Part shown: positions 16,436 through 24,959 of the stretch, piece after piece
Position numbering within the stretch: the stretch's first letter is position 1
Layout: every line of letters begins with the position of its first letter
Source: Clostridiales bacterium
Lineage (GTDB): Bacteria > Bacillota > Clostridia > Peptostreptococcales > Acidaminobacteraceae
Length of the DNA stretch: 64,000 nt
Reading direction: 5' to 3'
Assembly: GCA_016933835.1 (NCBI GenBank)
Contig: JAFGAC010000106.1
Coordinates: 21,826-85,825, forward strand
The notes under the pieces: generated by a model
What the model was told of the DNA's origin: nothing
Databases searched by the model: none
The model's input: only the letters and a program-made list of their open reading frames with translations
Position numbers and translations under genes: made by a program

Positions 16436-19006
16436 CTATTTTTTTTCAAAAGCAAGATATTTTATCAATTTATAGATTTCTATTATTAGCAGTGGAATAA
16501 AGCTGAATATGAAGACAATTGCAAATTGGCTTGGATTAAGCATGGTAACTTTAAAAATCTTTTGAGTGAATGGAAATACTAAGATAAAAAATTGCAGCAA
16601 TGATGAAATAGCAATTGCTAAAAGAGAATATTTATTTGTGAACAAACCTTTGACAAATATGATAGATTTATCGGATCTCACATTGATAGAATGAATCAAC
16701 TGTGAAAATGAGATGGTTAAGAAGGTCATAGTCCTTGCAACGGTCAAATCAAATTGCAAACCATATATAAAGACAACAAAAGAAATAAAACCTATTATGA
16801 GACCTTCTATGCCGATTTTGTAGATTAATCCATCAGAAAAAATGCTTTCGCTTTTACTCCTTGGAGGATGGTCAAGCAAGTCTGAATCTTTTGCTTCCAC
16901 GCCAAGTGCCAATGCAGGAAAACTGTCAGTAATCAAGTTTACCCAGAGAATTTGAACTGGCAACAGTGGAATAGGGAGATTGAATAGGATGGCAAGCAAG
17001 AGCAAAATAATTTCTCCCATATTGCATGACAAAAGATAGTGGATCGCTTTCTTGATATTTGAATAGATAGCTCTGCCTTCTTCAATTGCTGTCACTATGG
17101 TTGAAAAATTATCGTCCATAAGAACAATCGAAGCGGCATTTCTTGAAACATCAGTACCGACTTTGCCCATGGCAACTCCAATTTCAGCCATTCGAAGAGC
17201 AGGTGCATCATTGACTCCATCACCCGTCATAGCGACAACTTGATTTTTGCTTTGCCATGCCTTTACAATACGAACCTTGTGCTCAGGAGCAACTCGTGCA
17301 TAAACACTAAAAGACTCAATATTCTTGTAAAACACATCATCACTCATAAGATTGAGTTCTGAGCCGGTGATTACTTTTTCTCCTGTATTCAGTATGCCTA
17401 ATTTTTCAGCAATCGCAGTAGCAGTCAATTGATGGTCACCTGTTATCATGATAGGGCGAATACCTGCCAGTTTGCATTTCTTGATGGCTTCATAGACTTC
17501 TTCACGTGGAGGGTCCATCATGGCAATCAAACCGATAAAAATCATACCTTCCTCAATAACTGTAAAAGATAAGTCTGATGGCATTTTTGAATGGTATTTT
17601 TTTGAGATGGCAAGCACTCTCAGAGCTTTAGAAGCAAACAATGCATTTTGTTCAAAAAGCACTTTTTTATATTCGTCAGTAAGAGATTGCTGCATGCCAT
17701 CAGCAATCATAAAGTCACATCTTTTGATGATTTCATCAAGGGCACCTTTGGTATAGCTGATAAAGACATTCTCAAGGTGATGAATAGTGCTCATCATCTT
17801 TCTTTCAGAATCAAAAGGGAGACTTGCCATTCTCAACTGAGCTGAGTTGACTGTTTTTTTATCATAGCCTTTAGAAATGCCAAATTGTATCAGTGCAATC
17901 TCAGTAGGGTCGCCGATCTTATCAGTCGCATCATTGCATAGCACGCTGCCAAGAAGCAATTCATCCATTGCAGAAGTATCAAAAGTAAACACATCCTGAA
18001 CAATCATTTTATTTTGTGTCAGTGTACCAGTTTTGTCAGAGCAAATGACAGAACTGCTCCCTAGAGTTTCAACTGCAGGCAATTTTTTTACGACCGCATT
18101 TTCCTGTGACAATCTTTGAACGCCAAGTGAGAGAACGATAGTGACAATGGCAGGTAGACCTTCAGGAATTGCGGCTACAGATAAACTGACAGCAGTAAAA
18201 AACATTTCGAAAATATCTCTGCCTTGAATAATTCCAAGTCCGAATATGATAGCACTTATGAGTAGAACAACCATTCCAAGTATTTTTCCTATTTCAGCCA
18301 ATTTCACCTGAAGTGGCGTTGCTTCATTTTTTTCTTCTGTCATCAAACTGGCAATTTTACCGAGTTCAGTATGCATTCCAATGGCTGTGACGACAAATTT
18401 TCCAATACCATACGATACAGTTGTACCGGAGAAGACACAATTGAATTTATCTCCTAATGGAATATCTGATTTTAATATTACATCAGTATTTTTATCAACA
18501 GGGAGAGATTCACCTGTGAGGGTAGATTCTTCAATTTTTAAACTTTGGGCCTCAATCAAACGACCATCTGCAGGAATAGAATTACCTGCCTCAATAATCA
18601 CAATATCCCCAGGGACTATGTACTTTGTGTCAATCTCAAGTTTTTCACCATCCCTCATGACCATGCATTTGGGAGCTGTAAGGGATTGCAGAGAGGCTAT
18701 TGAACCTTCTGCCTTGATTTCCTGATAAGTACTGATGAGGGCATTTAGAATAATAATGGACAAAATAATGAACGCATCAGTTTTCTCGCCGATTGCGTAA
18801 GAAACTGCTGATGCGATCAATAATACTATGATCATAAATTCTTTAAAATTGAGAAAAAATCTTATAAAAACCGATTTTTTTTTTCTTTTGTCAAGTTGGT
18901 TCATTCCGTATTTTTCCTGATAATCAGAAACTTGAGAATGAGTCAATCCATTTTCTACATCAGTGTTGTGCAGATGAAGTGTTTCATTGATTCCAAGTGT
19001 ATGCAT
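16436..19006 (-). CDS. P2A-type cation-transporting ATPase (Ca2+-ATPase-like)
   Basis: 856 residues. P-type ATPase hallmarks: TGES actuator loop (about residue 165), PEGLP in helix 4, phosphorylated Asp in SDKTGTLTQNK (about residue 324), TGDGVNDAPAL hinge and helix 6 WVNLITDSFPALALG. The cation-transporter N-terminal domain (LTHSQVSDYQEKYGMNQL) and C-terminal helices are present. The helix 6 NxxTD motif keeps the Asn and Asp of the conserved calcium site, so Ca2+ export from the cytoplasm is the best guess; Mn2+ is possible. The start has AAGGAG 6 nt upstream. It lies 9 nt behind the MscS gene, as the third gene of a VOC-MscS-ATPase operon. Confidence 0.9.
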   Translation of the reverse strand: MHTLGINETLHLHNTDVENGLTHSQVSDYQEKYGMNQLDKRKKKSVFIRFFLNFKEFMIIVLLIASAVSYAIGEKTDAFIILSIIILNALISTYQEIKAEGSIASLQSLTAPKCMVMRDGEKLEIDTKYIVPGDIVIIEAGNSIPADGRLIEAQSLKIEESTLTGESLPVDKNTDVILKSDIPLGDKFNCVFSGTTVSYGIGKFVVTAIGMHTELGKIASLMTEEKNEATPLQVKLAEIGKILGMVVLLISAIIFGLGIIQGRDIFEMFFTAVSLSVAAIPEGLPAIVTIVLSLGVQRLSQENAVVKKLPAVETLGSSSVICSDKTGTLTQNKMIVQDVFTFDTSAMDELLLGSVLCNDATDKIGDPTEIALIQFGISKGYDKKTVNSAQLRMASLPFDSERKMMSTIHHLENVFISYTKGALDEIIKRCDFMIADGMQQSLTDEYKKVLFEQNALFASKALRVLAISKKYHSKMPSDLSFTVIEEGMIFIGLIAMMDPPREEVYEAIKKCKLAGIRPIMITGDHQLTATAIAEKLGILNTGEKVITGSELNLMSDDVFYKNIESFSVYARVAPEHKVRIVKAWQSKNQVVAMTGDGVNDAPALRMAEIGVAMGKVGTDVSRNAASIVLMDDNFSTIVTAIEEGRAIYSNIKKAIHYLLSCNMGEIILLLLAILFNLPIPLLPVQILWVNLITDSFPALALGVEAKDSDLLDHPPRSKSESIFSDGLIYKIGIEGLIIGFISFVVFIYGLQFDLTVARTMTFLTISFSQLIHSINVRSDKSIIFVKGLFTNKYSLLAIAISSLLQFFILVFPFTQKIFKVTMLNPSQFAIVFIFSFIPLLIIEIYKLIKYLAFEKK

Positions 19007-19015
19007 AAATTCTCC

Positions 19016-19876
19016 TTATTTTACAACGCGCATGGTTTTATATGCGAGTTCGATACTGGGTTCTCTGGAAAAAGAATCTAAAATCTCTTCCCAAAGTTTT
19101 TCGGAAGTGGATCTCCTATGCCTTGGGTCAATCAAATATCTTAAACTCAATAATACACCATCTGATTTGACATCCAAGTAGACGATAGGTGTCAGATTAT
19201 TATAAAAAATCATGAATTTTCTGGAGGCTTCTTTTAGATTTTTTTCTGCATCTTTGCTTAAATAAGAGGCATGAACCGCTGCAATTCTATTCATAATATC
19301 TTTGGCTTTTTTCCAGTCACTCTCAAAAGTGATCAACACTTCAATTTCATTCCAGATATGGCTGAACCCTTTAGTATAATTGGCCATGGGATCAGTGAAA
19401 ATTTTGCTGTTTGGAATATGTATGATCCGACCGGTGCTCTGGTCAGCATGAACCCAATTTCCGATTTCCATCAAGGTGAACTGAAAAAGCCGTTGATCGA
19501 TGACATCACCGGATATACCAGAAATCTCAATGCGGTCGCCAACGATAAATGGTTTTCTCAAGACAATGAAAAGAAATGCCGCAATGTTGGCAATAAGATC
19601 CTTCAAAGCGATGGCTATACCGGCAGACAACAGACCAAAGTATGTAGAAAGGCTAGGCATTCCTTCAGACCAAATAATGAAAGTGACAATCATTAATATA
19701 ACGGTATAGCCATAGGTTATTCCTTTTTTTGTTTTATAGTAACGCTGTACATCATCAATTCTATTATGCAGGAATTTCAGAAGGTACTTGTAAATGAAAA
19801 AAGTCACTATAACGGTTATGGCTGAGTAAATTATTTTCATAGTAAGTGGATTGTTTATATCTAGCAAATCACTCAT
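19016..19876 (-). CDS. MscS family small-conductance mechanosensitive channel
   Basis: 286 residues. Three N-terminal transmembrane helices, the pore helix with alternating small residues (YFGLLSAGIAIALKDLIANIAAF), then the MscS beta domain (KPFIVGDRIEISGISGDV) and a C-terminal alpha/beta vestibule. These channels open under membrane tension and release solutes on osmotic downshift. The ATG at 19876 has GGAGG 6 nt upstream, whereas the ATG at 19882 overlaps the ribosome binding site. Encoded between a VOC protein and a Ca2+-ATPase. Confidence 0.9.
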   Translation of the reverse strand: MSDLLDINNPLTMKIIYSAITVIVTFFIYKYLLKFLHNRIDDVQRYYKTKKGITYGYTVILMIVTFIIWSEGMPSLSTYFGLLSAGIAIALKDLIANIAAFLFIVLRKPFIVGDRIEISGISGDVIDQRLFQFTLMEIGNWVHADQSTGRIIHIPNSKIFTDPMANYTKGFSHIWNEIEVLITFESDWKKAKDIMNRIAAVHASYLSKDAEKNLKEASRKFMIFYNNLTPIVYLDVKSDGVLLSLRYLIDPRHRRSTSEKLWEEILDSFSREPSIELAYKTMRVVK

Positions 19877-19899
19877 AGACATCCTCCTTCGTGCTATAT

Positions 19900-20268
19900 T
19901 TATCCATTATATCTTTCGACAAACTCAAATCTCTCATTATTGATACCTTTAAAGAAAATAATTCTTGAACTTCCAACAATTCTAGGTTCTCCAATAATTT
20001 CTATCCTATGTTCATTGAGCATTTTAATTTTTTTATCAAGGGATTCAACTTTAAAAGCCAAATGATCGATAGGACCAGGATAATTGCGTTCTTCATTGCT
20101 GCTTTTATAGATCAGTTCAATATGAGTGCCGCCGGCATCTAAAAAAACAAGTCTCATTTCAGGATACTCATATTCTTTTACAATTTTGCAATCTAGTAGA
20201 TCAGTGTAAAATTTTATTGATTTTTCCATGTCACGTACATATATACCTATATGGCCAAATTTATTCAT
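19900..20268 (-). CDS. VOC/glyoxalase-like protein
   Basis: 122 residues, two beta-alpha-beta-beta-beta modules. Candidate metal ligands lie at the usual four places: His in FGHIGIYV, Glu in GTHIELIY, His in IDHLAFKV and Glu in ERFEFVE. With these, a glyoxalase I or methylmalonyl-CoA epimerase-like enzyme is possible; such families cannot be separated reliably by eye. The Met at 20268 with GGAGTGA upstream is preferred over the longer frame from 20304. It is the first gene of the VOC-MscS-ATPase operon. Confidence 0.8.
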   Translation of the reverse strand: MNKFGHIGIYVRDMEKSIKFYTDLLDCKIVKEYEYPEMRLVFLDAGGTHIELIYKSSNEERNYPGPIDHLAFKVESLDKKIKMLNEHRIEIIGEPRIVGSSRIIFFKGINNERFEFVERYNG

Positions 20269-20351
20269 TAAAATCACTCCATTTCTTGTCTTTATTCTAC
20301 ACAAAAATGTATAATAAAAAAAGAAGATATTTTATTACGGAGTTGACGGAT

Positions 20352-20758
20352 ATGAAAAAAAATTGATTCTCACGGAAGTTGCTTTAATGTTGTTCATTAC
20401 TTTAGCATTGATTGGCTATAAGGCAAAATTGGATAAAGAAAACCGTCAAGAAACATTGGAAGAACTTGCCATAACAATCTCTGAAAGTGTTTATCTCGGG
20501 CAAAGAAATAATATTGAAAATATTTCAACCGAGACAGCACTTGCTGAAATTGATATGTCGATGGAAAAAGTTAAAGGCATAAACATAAAAAGTGTTCAAT
20601 TACAATCTTACAGTGATGAATACAAAAAAGAAAAAAGTGTCACAGTGGTATCAAAAATTATTGAAAATCCATTCAAGACTTCAATTTTTCATAGAATGAA
20701 ATTTGTAGAATTAGATAATGTATGGATTTTGTATGATTTTACCGCTGAATCCAATTAA
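20352..20758 (+). CDS. Small single-pass membrane protein; start disturbed by an A8 tract
   Basis: The open frame runs from a TTG at 20363 (131 residues): one transmembrane helix (LTEVALMLFITLALIGY), then about 105 soluble residues with no family I recognise. The TTG has no ribosome binding site at proper distance. GGAG (20339-20342) instead fits the ATG at 20352, which is out of frame and stops after ATG AAA AAA AAT TGA. One more A in the run of eight would give a typical MKKKLILTEV start in frame with the rest. So either a sequencing or true one-base deletion, or slippage on the A tract, or TTG initiation. Divergent from the VOC gene. Confidence 0.6.
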
Positions 20759-20805
20759 ATTTTATAAAAATTAGTAGAAAAATATTATTCAAGGAGGAAT
20801 TAATT

Positions 20806-21825
20806 ATGAATTTTAAAGAGGCTAGAGAAAATGTACGTAAAATTGAAGGATTTTCATGTCGTGCCTGCAAGGAATGTAACGGGGTTGTATGTCGAGGTGA
20901 AATACCTGGCGTAGGCGGTAAAGGCACTGGCTCTGGGTTTATTAGAAATTATAATAAAGTACAGGAAATTCTATTGAATATGGATACTTTATATACACCT
21001 GAGAAAGTGGATACTTCAATAGAACTTTTCGGGAAAACATTCAATTTGCCGATATTTGCGGCACCTATTGGAGGACTTTTTACGATTTATGGGGATAAAT
21101 TAACAGACTATGAATATTCAAAACATATATTGGAAGGATGTAAATTAGGTGGCGGTGCAGGATTTTTAGGCGACGGTATCAAAGAAGAACATTTTGAAGG
21201 CCCGATGAGTGCTTTGAAAGATGTCAGTGGATGGGGAGTACCGACAATCAAACCTTGGGAAAATGAAGAGATTTTTCATAAACTTGACCGTGCAGAGGAA
21301 GAAGGTGCTATGGCTATAGCTATGGATGTCGATGCTGCAGGGCTTTCAATTTTAGCTGCAGCAGGAAAGCCTGTGAGTCCTAAATCAGAAGCAGATTTGA
21401 AGGCTTATGTCGCACATACTGATATACCTTTTATCGTCAAGGGAATCATGACCGTACAAGGCGCACTTAAAGCTTTGGAAGCTGGAGCTTACGGTATAGT
21501 TGTATCAAATCATGGTGGAAGAGTATTGGATCACACACCTTCAACAGTTGAAGTTCTGCCTGAAATTGCAGCAGCAGTCAAAGGAAAAATGAAAATATTC
21601 ATCGATGGCGGCATCAGAAGCGGTTATGATGTACTCAAGGTATTGGCTCTTGGAGCTGATGCAGTACTTATAGGTAGACCATATGCTGTTGCAGCATATG
21701 GTGGTGGAACTGAAGCAGTGAAATCATATACAGAACAGTTGGGAGCAGAACTAAAGGATGCCATGATTATGACGGGTTGCTTGAAATTAAGTGATATTAA
21801 TGAAAGTAAAATATATGTGAAATAA
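20806..21825 (+). CDS. FMN-dependent alpha-hydroxy-acid oxidase/dehydrogenase with N-terminal Cys motif
   Basis: 339 residues, (beta/alpha)8 barrel of the lactate/glycolate oxidase family. FMN and substrate residues are recognisable: PIFAAPIGG, Lys212 in IVKGIM, His236 and Arg239 in SNHGGR, IDGGIRSG and GADAVLIGRP. An unusual N-terminal cluster of four cysteines (18, 21, 24, 29: CRACKECNGVVC) precedes GEIPGVGGKGTGSGF; this arrangement occurs in clostridial members of the family and may bind metal or an iron-sulfur centre. It would oxidise a 2-hydroxy acid, in an anaerobe probably by passing electrons to a carrier rather than O2. The start is secure (AAGGAGG). Single gene with its own terminator. 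Confidence 0.85.
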   Translation: MNFKEARENVRKIEGFSCRACKECNGVVCRGEIPGVGGKGTGSGFIRNYNKVQEILLNMDTLYTPEKVDTSIELFGKTFNLPIFAAPIGGLFTIYGDKLTDYEYSKHILEGCKLGGGAGFLGDGIKEEHFEGPMSALKDVSGWGVPTIKPWENEEIFHKLDRAEEEGAMAIAMDVDAAGLSILAAAGKPVSPKSEADLKAYVAHTDIPFIVKGIMTVQGALKALEAGAYGIVVSNHGGRVLDHTPSTVEVLPEIAAAVKGKMKIFIDGGIRSGYDVLKVLALGADAVLIGRPYAVAAYGGGTEAVKSYTEQLGAELKDAMIMTGCLKLSDINESKIYVK

Positions 21826-21846
21826 AGGCTTTATAGCCTTTATTTT
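21820..21846 (+). terminator. Terminator of the alpha-hydroxy-acid dehydrogenase gene
   Basis: 11-bp stem AAATAAAGGCT/AGCCTTTATTT with loop TTAT, overlapping the stop codon. Confidence 0.85.
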
Positions 21847-21868
21847 GTATATTTTCAAGGAGGAAGTT

Positions 21869-23590
21869 ATGAATAGTTCAAATTTGTTGAATCTTTTGGA
21901 TTATAATGAATTCATTATTGAAAAAAAAGAGCAACTAAAAAAAGAATTTCATTTTGACAATATGTATCTTTATTTGAAAAACACGTTCAAGAACCAAGAA
22001 ATATATTCATTTTGCACTGTAGAAGATAAATCTGAAAGCGCAGAAATCAATCGCTGCATAATGAATTTCAACAGCAAAGAAAAAATGGATGTGGATGAGG
22101 AATATAAATTCGAAAATTTTACTTTTAAATTAGTTGATGATTCGGAGAATTTTGTTTTTGAAAAATCTAAATTTGAAATCTATATAGAATTGAATAATTA
22201 TTCAAAATATAGAGAAGCACCATTTGGTTTTGTAGTTTTTTCATTTACAAAAGATAAAAAACATCATGATATAAAGTCGCTGATTAAAGAAAATTCCCAG
22301 TTGGAGATATTTTTAAAAGAATTGGTTGTATTTAAATATCAATTGTTGTCCTACTGTAAAATTTATGAGTCCATTGATCAATTCACTGAAATATTGAAAT
22401 TGAAATATCATTACATGCCATACCATATGAGCAATGTTGCAAATTTGGCGATTGAAATGTCTAATAAGCTCAATCTTGATTCATATAGTGTTTTAAATTT
22501 ATATTTTGCTTCAATCATACATGACGTAGGTAAAATATATATTTCAGATGATATCTTAAATAAACCTGATAAACTTACAAATGAAGAATTCGATGTGGTT
22601 AAAACTCATTCGGAATTGAGCTGCACAATTGCAAAAACGATTTTTTGTGGAACGGATGATTTAGTAGATGTTCCATTGTTTGTCAGGCATCATCATGAGA
22701 GATTTGACGGAAGAGGATACCCTGATGGTCTTGTGAAAGATGAAATTCCTTTTTTGAGTCAAATTATAGGGATATGTGATGCTGTTGATGCTATGAGATC
22801 AAATAAGCCTTATGCGGGTGCAGGGAGTTTTGAAGAGATTGTAAAAGAGTTGAAAAAATGTTCCGGGTCACAGTTCAATCCAAAATTGGTTGACGTGATG
22901 ATTGATGTATTAATGGAAGTCTACGATAATAAATATTATCTCGACATAGAAAAATTGAAATATATTCCAAATACATCTTTGAATTTTATTGATAAAAAAA
23001 CAAATACACATCATTCAGTAATGGGAACTTTCAATTTTATTGTCGGAAAAGCAAAATTCATAATCAAAAACAAAGAAATAATGGACAGCATAAAATCAAT
23101 AGAAAAGTTATCAGAGGCTAAAATAAGCTATATCTATATGGATAACCTTTATGAATATCATGTTGATATTAATGCGATTGAAGATGATGAAATTTCTCTG
23201 TCCAATTTGATTAAAATACCAGGAGATCAATTGTTTTCAGTAAATTGGGTTGTAAAAGGAAATTTGATGATTGAAATGAAGACTATTCCTATTATGATTT
23301 TCAGAATTGGCGCAAAAGGATTGGCATTTAAAATGGATTCAGCAATCGGTTCTCAAATTTTAAAATATAATGTAAGCGAAGGCAAAGTTCAATTCAAACT
23401 TGAATTGGAAGGCATGGTGGATATATATAAATTGGAAGTTAAAATTATCAGATATTATTTGTTCAATAATGATTATCGCTTTGTTTTGGAGTATGTAAAT
23501 ATTCCAGAGAAGGATCGAGACACATTATTTAAATACCTGTTTAGAAAACAGATAAAAGAAAAAATGATAACTCAAAAAGGTCACAGCTAA
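21869..23590 (+). CDS. HD-GYP domain protein with C-terminal PilZ-like domain
   Basis: 573 residues from the ATG behind AAGGAGGAAGTT. Residues 1-170 form an unrecognised sensory-like region. The HD-GYP domain follows (about 175-350): HD pair at 218-219 (IIHDVGKIYIS) and HHERFDGRGYPDG (275-287), the signature of cyclic-di-GMP phosphodiesterases that make GMP or pGpG. The last 120 residues resemble PilZ (GAKGLAFKMD, then a closing beta strand and KYLFRKQ), but the N-terminal RxxxR motif is not obvious and the (D/N)xSxxG motif is altered, so ligand binding is uncertain. No transmembrane segment, so it should be cytoplasmic. Probably antagonises the GGDEF protein at 43078, though they are not linked. 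Confidence 0.85.
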   Translation: MNSSNLLNLLDYNEFIIEKKEQLKKEFHFDNMYLYLKNTFKNQEIYSFCTVEDKSESAEINRCIMNFNSKEKMDVDEEYKFENFTFKLVDDSENFVFEKSKFEIYIELNNYSKYREAPFGFVVFSFTKDKKHHDIKSLIKENSQLEIFLKELVVFKYQLLSYCKIYESIDQFTEILKLKYHYMPYHMSNVANLAIEMSNKLNLDSYSVLNLYFASIIHDVGKIYISDDILNKPDKLTNEEFDVVKTHSELSCTIAKTIFCGTDDLVDVPLFVRHHHERFDGRGYPDGLVKDEIPFLSQIIGICDAVDAMRSNKPYAGAGSFEEIVKELKKCSGSQFNPKLVDVMIDVLMEVYDNKYYLDIEKLKYIPNTSLNFIDKKTNTHHSVMGTFNFIVGKAKFIIKNKEIMDSIKSIEKLSEAKISYIYMDNLYEYHVDINAIEDDEISLSNLIKIPGDQLFSVNWVVKGNLMIEMKTIPIMIFRIGAKGLAFKMDSAIGSQILKYNVSEGKVQFKLELEGMVDIYKLEVKIIRYYLFNNDYRFVLEYVNIPEKDRDTLFKYLFRKQIKEKMITQKGHS

Positions 23591-23609
23591 GTAATTGTGA
23601 TCTTTTTTT
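23574..23609 (+). terminator. Terminator of the HD-GYP gene
   Basis: Hairpin AAAAAGGTCACA/TGTGATCTTTTT with one G-T pair and a long T run; it overlaps the stop codon. Confidence 0.8.
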
Positions 23610-23611
23610 AT

Positions 23612-23752
23612 GGATATTTTGTATGGTTCGATGAAAACAACAATGACGTATATGATTCAGGAGAGAAAGTTGCCTCAGAAATAGTGGTTAAGTTGTTGCA
23701 TGGAAATGAAATAATGGCTTCAATAAAGACAACCCCTTGTACAAAAGATTAA
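23612..23752 (+). pseudogene. Fragment resembling an SdrD B-like (Cna-B fold) surface-protein repeat
   Basis: A short frame of 46 codons without start codon or ribosome binding site reads GYFVWFDENNNDVYDSGEK, then ASEIVVKLLHGNEIMASIKT, and stops. The pattern W-D-x-N-x-N-x-x-x-D-x-G-E followed by V-V-K-L-L matches calcium-binding SdrD B-like repeats of cell-wall-anchored proteins. There is no signal peptide, second repeat or LPxTG motif around it. It begins right after the terminator of the HD-GYP gene, so it is probably a relic of a larger surface protein gene. The match is by pattern only and short. Confidence 0.45.
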
Positions 23753-23777
23753 GAATCTTTTAGTATCAAGAGGTTGT
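23729..23777. terminator. Long inverted repeat at the 3' end of the YaiI/YqxD gene
   Basis: 49-nt imperfect inverted repeat: ACAACC...CTTG outer arm, AAAAGATT/AATCTTTT inner arm, loop AAG. It overlaps the last codons of the minus-strand YaiI/YqxD gene and the end of the SdrD-like fragment. Probably a terminator, though without a long U tract. Confidence 0.55.
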
Positions 23778-24221
23778 TATTTGCTTTGTTATTTTTTCAA
23801 TCAATGATTCAAAGTTTTCTGTGAATATTTTGTTGTCAGAATGTTTTCTTTTCTTTATGTGGGAATAGATTTTATGTTTTCTTCTCATGTTTTCATTGAA
23901 ATGTCTCTGATTTAGTAGTTGATCAATATTATCTTGTGTGATATACATTCCGTTTTGGGTAATGACATGAGAACCTTTCGACAAGGCCATGGCAGCCAGT
24001 CCATAATCCTGAGTAATTATGATATCATTCTTGTCTGAATGGTTTACGATATAGAAATCGGCACTGTCCCGAGATATATCTACAGTCACGACTTCAGCAT
24101 AATCACTTGATATATTATGGGCATAATTTTTTACAATGACTGCTTCAATTCTCTTTTCTTTTGCAATGGCAACTGCTGTTTCAACAACAGGACAACCATC
24201 CGCATCTATAAATAATTTCAT
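23766..24221 (-). CDS. YaiI/YqxD (UPF0178, DUF188) family protein
   Basis: 151 residues. Family landmarks: FIDADGCPVVETA at the N-terminus, DISRDSADFYIVNHSDKNDIIITQDYGLAAMAL in two blocks, KGSHVITQNG, YITQDNIDQLLNQRH and a basic C-terminal tail. The fold is related to PIN/NYN nucleases and the acidic residues DAD and D-x-SAD would fit a metal site, but a function has not been settled as far as I know. Single gene, divergent from the methyltransferase. Confidence 0.88.
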   Translation of the reverse strand: MKLFIDADGCPVVETAVAIAKEKRIEAVIVKNYAHNISSDYAEVVTVDISRDSADFYIVNHSDKNDIIITQDYGLAAMALSKGSHVITQNGMYITQDNIDQLLNQRHFNENMRRKHKIYSHIKKRKHSDNKIFTENFESLIEKITKQITTS

Positions 24222-24310
24222 TTCATCACCTAATTCATTATAGCAAATTTGATGGAAGATTAAAGGGTTTGCTGATATACTTATAAAAAACTCGTAAGGA
24301 GAATGGTATT

Positions 24311-24910
24311 ATGGATTTTGCATCTTTAGGTTATGATGCTTTTATGTATTATTTTGAAAAAAGAGGACTAGAGAAATTGAGAAGTGAATTGTTAAGCGGA
24401 GTCAATGGCAATGTTTTAGAGCTTGGTCCGGGAACAGGCATCAACTTGCAGTACTATAATAGAAATATAATTGAATCATTGACATATATCGATATAAAAT
24501 TCAAGCCAAGCCTTGAAGAAAAAGCAAAGAAAATATGTCCATCTGTTACGCTTATTCAAGGGGATGCAGAGAAACTGCCATTTGCTGATAAAACTTTTGA
24601 CAGTGTTGTTTTTACGTTGGTTTTTTGTAGTGTCATCAATCCAAGAATAGGTCTTGAAGAAGTTAAAAGAGTTTTAAAAGATGATGGTAAAATTTATTTC
24701 ATGGAGCATGTTGAACCTCACAAAGGATGGATGAAACCAGTTTTCAATAAAATCAATCCAGCTTGGCATTCTTTTTCCGGAGGATGCAATCTAAACAGAA
24801 ATACATTTACTGAATTTGAAAAAGCTGGAATTGAAGCTGTTTTGATTGGCAAAAAATTCAATGATATTTTTATAGCAGGCGTTGGAATTAAAAAAATGTC
24901 ACGTGATTGA
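24311..24910 (+). CDS. Class I SAM-dependent methyltransferase
   Basis: 199 residues. Rossmann-fold methyltransferase (Methyltransf_11 type): motif I VLELGPGTGINLQYY, an acidic residue after strand 2 (YIDIKFK), GDAEKLPFADKTFDSVVFTLVFC and the EVKRVLKDDGKIYFMEHV motif. Layout and spacing resemble UbiE/phospholipid-type methyltransferases; the acceptor is unknown. It is followed after 49 nt by the membrane FMN protein and may be co-transcribed with it. Confidence 0.87.
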   Translation: MDFASLGYDAFMYYFEKRGLEKLRSELLSGVNGNVLELGPGTGINLQYYNRNIIESLTYIDIKFKPSLEEKAKKICPSVTLIQGDAEKLPFADKTFDSVVFTLVFCSVINPRIGLEEVKRVLKDDGKIYFMEHVEPHKGWMKPVFNKINPAWHSFSGGCNLNRNTFTEFEKAGIEAVLIGKKFNDIFIAGVGIKKMSRD

Positions 24911-24959
24911 CATAATGGACTGATATTATTAAAGAAAAAGATTTGAAAGAAGGACAAAA

